NCBI RefSeq assembly: GCF_901875575.1
Contig: NZ_CABFMF010000011.1
Location: 248,001-312,000, forward strand
Length of the DNA stretch: 64,000 nt
Origin: an uncultured Streptococcus sp.
Lineage (GTDB): Bacteria > Bacillota > Bacilli > Lactobacillales > Streptococcaceae
Direction of reading: 5' to 3'
Part shown: in pieces, positions 60,831-64,000 of the stretch
Position numbering within the stretch: position 1 is the first letter of the stretch
Layout of the letters: every line of letters starts with the position of its first letter
Program-made: the position numbers and the translations under genes
The notes under the pieces: model-generated
Database searches by the model: none
What the model saw: only the letters and a program-made list of their open reading frames with translations
Told to the model about the DNA's origin: nothing

Positions 60831-61405
60831 TGCTTGCTTTTCTCCTTCTGTTTGGTATTTTTAGGAGTTTTTTCCTCCTGTAGGGATAGAAAGCCGTAGG
60901 TCAGGGTTCCAAAAATGCTACCGATAATCAGGCCATACATCAGAAGAGGAACACTTTTATCGAATTGCAGGAGCAATTTTCCAAAATCTGAAAGGGACAT
61001 CTGCTGAACGAAGACTTTATGAAAGATGAGTAGGGTAAAGAGGCCAATCTGAAGACCGATAAACACAACCCAGCTTCGGAATTTGATTTGGGCTTTGCTG
61101 TAGGTTTTGAGGATGATTTCTGACTTGTCATCTTTTTCCAGATGGAGTTCTTTGACGGCTCTTTGAGTTTTTAAAGTAATGAAAAAAATGAGTCCAGAGT
61201 AAACGTAGGGCATGGCATAGCGAACGGCTTCTATGAAGCGTCCAAATAATAGATAAAACAAGAAGAGGAAGAAGGAAGAATAAACGATTTGAATCATAGA
61301 GCGGGCACAAGCTTTGTAGATAATCTCTTGTCGGCATTCATCAAAAGGGCCTTGGATGTGAAAGAGATTTCGAAGTAAGCGAGTGGTTAAGTCTTCTTTT
61401 TTCAT
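60827..61405 (-). CDS. DUF3278-like membrane protein (paralogue 1)
   Basis: 192 residues with four membrane segments in two pairs and a charged C-terminal tail (EEKTPKNTKQKEKSKQ). The opening TTRLLRNLFHIQGPFDE matches the opening of the gene at 61770 (EKLIKRTYGISGPLDEYKR), so the two are diverged paralogues. The family resembles DUF3278 proteins, found in streptococci beside small XRE regulators; function unknown. Its end overlaps gpo by four bases. Confidence 0.7.
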   Translation of the reverse strand: MKKEDLTTRLLRNLFHIQGPFDECRQEIIYKACARSMIQIVYSSFFLFLFYLLFGRFIEAVRYAMPYVYSGLIFFITLKTQRAVKELHLEKDDKSEIILKTYSKAQIKFRSWVVFIGLQIGLFTLLIFHKVFVQQMSLSDFGKLLLQFDKSVPLLMYGLIIGSIFGTLTYGFLSLQEEKTPKNTKQKEKSKQ

Positions 61406-61417
61406 GCTAGTAACCTC

Positions 61418-61759
61418 CTAAATGATCGGTTCTTGATTGACTTCTTTAACGAGTTGATAGAGATAATAAAGATAAGTGATAGAAGAAAGGATAGCGATAG
61501 TGAGCAGTAAATAATAATTCCAATTGCCTGAGACGAGCATCAGTTGTGGAAAAGATAGAATTATAAAGTATAGTGCTAAGTTGAGTATGCGTGTTTTTGG
61601 GGAGTCAATCTTTAGATAAGTCAGTCCTTTGTTAAGTGCTGGAAAAAAGACTAGCACGAGGAATATCTCTCTGATTGGCAAGTTCCCTGAAACGATGATG
61701 AAGATGAGCAGAGAACTGAACAAAAGATGATAGGTAAGTAAAGTTAGTAATGATTTCAT
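61418..61759 (-). CDS. Small membrane protein of the DUF3278 cluster
   Basis: 113 residues with four predicted membrane helices and almost no loops. The start is ATG 61759, five bases after GGAGGTG; the longer frame to 61873 lies inside the upstream gene. Unknown family. It sits between the two DUF3278-like genes with 10 and 12 bases on its sides and is surely co-transcribed. Confidence 0.75.
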   Translation of the reverse strand: MKSLLTLLTYHLLFSSLLIFIIVSGNLPIREIFLVLVFFPALNKGLTYLKIDSPKTRILNLALYFIILSFPQLMLVSGNWNYYLLLTIAILSSITYLYYLYQLVKEVNQEPII

Positions 61760-61769
61760 AGGGCACCTC

Positions 61770-62312
61770 CTAATCATTATCCTGATCTTTCTTGGCTTTT
61801 GCAATGCGACGGGAGATGAGGAACTGTATGCTCGCTCCGAAGAAAATAGAACCGAGAATGCTTGATACACCATTTCTTATAGTGAGGAGAGAATGAAAAT
61901 AGTCCTGACCTTCACCTATGAGTATACTGAGAAGAGGAGTTATAAAAAACATCCATAGACCAAAGAACAAACCTGCTTTAAGACCTGGATAGTATAGTTG
62001 CTTACTTTCTTTCTCGCTCAGCATATCTGGATCAATAGCTGTAATCCCTGTTTTTTTCATTTGGTAGGTGACATAGCCAGCAGAGATGAGGGCAATCACT
62101 AAAATCAGAGGAGGATAGATTAGAGCCACTTCTTGAGGGTATTTATAGGCCAGAAGGAGTGGAATAAGATTTCCGAAAATCATCAGATAAAAGAGGACGA
62201 TAAAGACTTGGTTGCCGATACGATCAGCCTCGCGTCGTTTGTATTCGTCAAGGGGACCAGAAATACCGTATGTGCGCTTGATCAGTTTTTCAGTGAAGGT
62301 TTCTTTTTTCAT
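61770..62312 (-). CDS. DUF3278-like membrane protein (paralogue 2)
   Basis: 180 residues, four membrane segments. N-terminal LIKRTYGISGPLDEYKRREADRIG is the shared cytoplasmic motif, and the C-terminus is basic (SRRIAKAKKDQDND). It follows the XRE regulator gene by 15 bases. No enzyme or transport motif is visible; the partner regulator suggests a response to an envelope or developmental signal, as guessed for related cassettes. Confidence 0.72.
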   Translation of the reverse strand: MKKETFTEKLIKRTYGISGPLDEYKRREADRIGNQVFIVLFYLMIFGNLIPLLLAYKYPQEVALIYPPLILVIALISAGYVTYQMKKTGITAIDPDMLSEKESKQLYYPGLKAGLFFGLWMFFITPLLSILIGEGQDYFHSLLTIRNGVSSILGSIFFGASIQFLISRRIAKAKKDQDND

Positions 62313-62327
62313 GAGTTTTCTCCTTTT

Positions 62328-62522
62328 TTAAAAATTATCCTCCCAAAAGAGACTGTTGAGGTCAGTTTGGAGGCTGCGGGCGAGATTGAGACAGAGTTCC
62401 AGAGTTGGGTTGTACTTGTCGTTCTCAATCATATTGATGGTTTGTCTCGAGACACCGATATCCTTGGCTAGTTCGAGCTGGGAAATACCTAGTTCCTTGC
62501 GAAATTCTTTCACACGATTCAT
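62328..62522 (-). CDS. Small XRE-family transcriptional regulator
   Basis: 64 residues, nearly all helix-turn-helix: RKELGISQLELAKDIGVSRQTINMIENDKYNPTLELCLNLA. Such one-domain repressors usually control their own operon. It is the first gene of the cluster, and a perfect inverted repeat covers its promoter (62586-62605). No effector domain is present, so a signal would have to act through partner proteins, possibly the DUF3278 products. Confidence 0.9.
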   Translation of the reverse strand: MNRVKEFRKELGISQLELAKDIGVSRQTINMIENDKYNPTLELCLNLARSLQTDLNSLFWEDNF

Positions 62523-62563
62523 CTGTTCTCCTTTCTGATTTTGTGTCGCATATATTTGACTAT

Positions 62564-62605
62564 ATTATATTCTTCTATGGAGCGAATGTCAAGCATATTT
62601 GACAT
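62564..62605 (-). promoter_or_regulatory. Consensus promoter and operator of the XRE/DUF3278 operon
   Basis: On the minus strand TTGACA (62592-62587), 17-base spacer, TATAAT (62569-62564): both hexamers perfect. The -35 lies within ATGTCAA-gcatat-TTGACAT (62586-62605), a perfect 7-bp inverted repeat, and AGTCAAATAT recurs just downstream of the -10. This is the likely binding site of the XRE protein. Confidence 0.75.
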
Positions 62606-62670
62606 ATTTCTTAAAGAAATCTTACTTTTCTTGACCTATTTGTCTGACTAGTGCAAGCTAGTCGGATTTG

Positions 62671-62679
62671 TGGTAAAAT
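62671..62679 (+). promoter_or_regulatory. Extended -10 promoter of rsmH-ftsL-pbp2x
   Basis: TGG-TAAAAT (-10 at 62674-62679), poor -35, with a GACTAG-TGCAAG-CTAGTC hairpin upstream (62645-62662). The -10 ends nine bases before the rsmH ATG, so the leader would be only a few bases. Confidence 0.55.
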
Positions 62680-62688
62680 AGATAGGAT

Positions 62689-63639
62689 ATGACAAAAGAA
62701 TTTCATCATGTAACGGTCTTACTCCACGAAACGATTGATATGCTCGACGTAAAGCCTGACGGTATCTACGTTGATGCGACCTTGGGTGGAGCGGGCCATA
62801 GCGAATATTTATTAAGTAAATTAAGTGAAAAGGGCCATCTCTATGCCTTTGACCAAGATCAAAATGCTATTGATAATGCGCAAAAACGCTTGGCACCCTA
62901 CATTGAAAAGGGAATGGTGACCTTTATCAAGGATAACTTCCGTCATTTACAGGCACGTTTGCGCGAAGCTGGTGTTCAGGAAATTGATGGAATTTGTTAT
63001 GACTTGGGAGTGTCTAGTCCTCAATTGGATCAGCGTGAGCGTGGTTTTTCTTATAAAAAGGATGCGCCACTGGACATGAGGATGAATCAGGATGCTAGTC
63101 TGACAGCTTATGAAGTGGTGAACCATTATGACTATCATGACTTGGTTCGTATTTTCTTCAAATATGGCGAGGACAAATTCTCTAAACAGATCGCGCGTAA
63201 GATTGAACAGGCACGTGAAATGAAGCCAATCGAGACAACGACTGAGTTGGCTGAGATTATCAAGTCGGCTAAGCCTGTCAAGGAGCTCAAGAAGAAGGGC
63301 CATCCTGCCAAGCAGATTTTCCAGGCTATTCGAATCGAGGTTAATGACGAGCTTGGTGCTGCAGATGAATCTATTCAGCAGGCCATGGATTTGTTGGCTA
63401 TTGGTGGTAGAATTTCGGTGATTACTTTTCATTCGCTAGAAGATCGTTTGACCAAGCAATTGTTCAAGGAAGCTTCAACGGTTGAAGTTCCTAAAGGTTT
63501 ACCTTTCATTCCAGATGATCTAAAACCTAAGATGGAATTAGTATCCCGTAAACCAATCATGCCAAGTGCTGAGGAGTTAGAAGCAAACAACCGTTCGCAT
63601 TCAGCCAAGTTGCGTGTAGCCAGAAAAATTCACATGTAA
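62689..63639 (+). CDS. rsmH: 16S rRNA (cytosine-1402-N4)-methyltransferase
   Basis: 316 residues. VDATLGGAGHSEYLL is the SAM site, YDLGVSSPQLDQRERGFSY the catalytic region, and HSLEDRLTKQLFKE is near the C-terminus. First gene of the division and cell-wall cluster. The ribosome-binding site is weak (AGGA two bases before the ATG). Confidence 0.96.
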   Translation: MTKEFHHVTVLLHETIDMLDVKPDGIYVDATLGGAGHSEYLLSKLSEKGHLYAFDQDQNAIDNAQKRLAPYIEKGMVTFIKDNFRHLQARLREAGVQEIDGICYDLGVSSPQLDQRERGFSYKKDAPLDMRMNQDASLTAYEVVNHYDYHDLVRIFFKYGEDKFSKQIARKIEQAREMKPIETTTELAEIIKSAKPVKELKKKGHPAKQIFQAIRIEVNDELGAADESIQQAMDLLAIGGRISVITFHSLEDRLTKQLFKEASTVEVPKGLPFIPDDLKPKMELVSRKPIMPSAEELEANNRSHSAKLRVARKIHM

Positions 63640-63648
63640 GAGGGGAAA

Positions 63649-63966
63649 ATGGCAGAAAGAATTGAAAAAACAAGTCAGTTATTACAAGCTAAATTTAAGA
63701 GATTTTCACGAGTAGAGAAGTTTTTTTATCTTTCTATTGCTTTTACAGCACTCGTTCTAGCAGTTAGTATTATTTTTATCCAAACACGACTCCTGCAGGT
63801 GCAAAGTGATTTGACGAAAATGAATGCACAAATAGAGGAGAAAAAAACGGAGTTAGATGATGCGAAGCAGGAAGTAAATGAGTTGATTCGTTTAGAAAGA
63901 TTGAAAGAAATAGCAAATAAAAAAGATTTGAAATTGAATAATGAAAATATCCGAGCAGCGGAGTAA
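63649..63966 (+). CDS. ftsL: Cell division protein FtsL
   Basis: 105 residues, bitopic: a basic cytoplasmic start, one membrane helix (about 27-45, FFYLSIAFTALVLAVSIIF) and an extracellular leucine-zipper coiled coil (DLTKMNAQIEEKKTELDDA, then KQEVNELIRLERL). Forms the divisome complex with DivIC and DivIB. pbp2x starts three bases after its stop. Confidence 0.94.
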   Translation: MAERIEKTSQLLQAKFKRFSRVEKFFYLSIAFTALVLAVSIIFIQTRLLQVQSDLTKMNAQIEEKKTELDDAKQEVNELIRLERLKEIANKKDLKLNNENIRAAE

Positions 63967-63969
63967 TAT

Positions 63970-64000
63970 ATGAAGTGGACAGAAAAAATAATTCGATTTG
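63970..64000 (+). CDS. pbp2x: Penicillin-binding protein 2X, first codons only
   Basis: ATG 63970 opens MKWTEKIIRF, matching the basic N-terminus of pneumococcal PBP2X (MKWTK-VIR), and the window then ends. Position after ftsL is the conserved order. Nothing can be said about resistance motifs. Confidence 0.82.
   Translation, partial: MKWTEKIIRF

Noticed and set aside
1..64000. CRISPR array, prophage, toxin-antitoxin pair or tRNA genes
   Set aside because: No regularly spaced repeats, phage structural genes, recognisable toxin pairs or cloverleaf sequences were found on either strand by reading.

Overview
The window is a chromosomal segment of a mitis-group Streptococcus, close to S. mitis, S. 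oralis or S. pneumoniae. This follows from near-identity, as I remember the pneumococcal proteins, of AliA/B, the FabT-controlled fab cluster, PiuA, PBP1A, RecU, GpsB, MapZ, RitR, LiaFSR and the start of PBP2X, and from two BOX repeats, an element typical of pneumococci and close relatives. The gene order is not that of S. pneumoniae: blocks that lie far apart there are joined here, so S. mitis or a sister species is the likelier source. It is almost all core genome. I see no prophage, CRISPR array, tRNA or intact insertion sequence.

Layout. 1-5.8 kb: the end of an oligopeptide-binding lipoprotein gene, then recD2, lepB and rnhC on the minus strand and zapA-cvpA diverging. 5.9-12.4 kb: mutS2, a truncated DUF6287-like gene, a glycine riboswitch with an AlsT-type symporter, an AhpD-like protein and a TDT-family transporter. 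12.4-15.6 kb (minus): serS behind a T-box leader, manO, lysC. 15.8-26.4 kb: the whole type II fatty-acid synthesis cluster (fabM, fabT, fabH, acpP, fabK, fabD, fabG, fabF, accB, fabZ, accC, accD, accA). 26.5-27.9 kb (minus): nusB, a YqhY-like gene, efp. 28.0-31.1 kb: an ABC importer of the TrpX type behind an attenuator-like leader. 31.4-37.6 kb: a small membrane protein, murI, rdgB, yfcE, a CBS protein, a XerD-like protein, scpA, scpB, rluB, yidD. 37.7-41.6 kb (minus): the piu iron-uptake operon. 41.6-42.8 kb: a scar with a galE remnant, a decayed IS630-type transposase and a BOX element inside it. 42.8-51.8 kb: pbp1a-recU (minus), a DUF1273 gene, gpsB, RNase P RNA, an rRNA methyltransferase, mapZ, gnd, ritR. 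52.0-58.9 kb: the mevalonate pathway (mvk, mvaD, pmk, fni), liaFSR and a DNA alkylation repair gene. 58.9-64.0 kb: tig, glutathione peroxidase and a DUF3278-like membrane cluster with its own XRE regulator (minus), then rsmH, ftsL and the first codons of pbp2x.

How it fits together. Much of the window serves the envelope: membrane lipid, undecaprenyl precursors through mevalonate, D-glutamate (MurI), septum placement (MapZ, GpsB, ZapA, FtsL), peptidoglycan synthesis (PBP1A, PBP2X) and envelope stress sensing (LiaFSR). RitR, an iron-transport regulator, lies in the same window as its known target operon piu. The least described elements are the leader at 28.04-28.34 kb, the XRE/DUF3278 cluster, the scar at 41.6-42.8 kb, and a perfect 20-bp inverted repeat between tig and the peroxidase gene.
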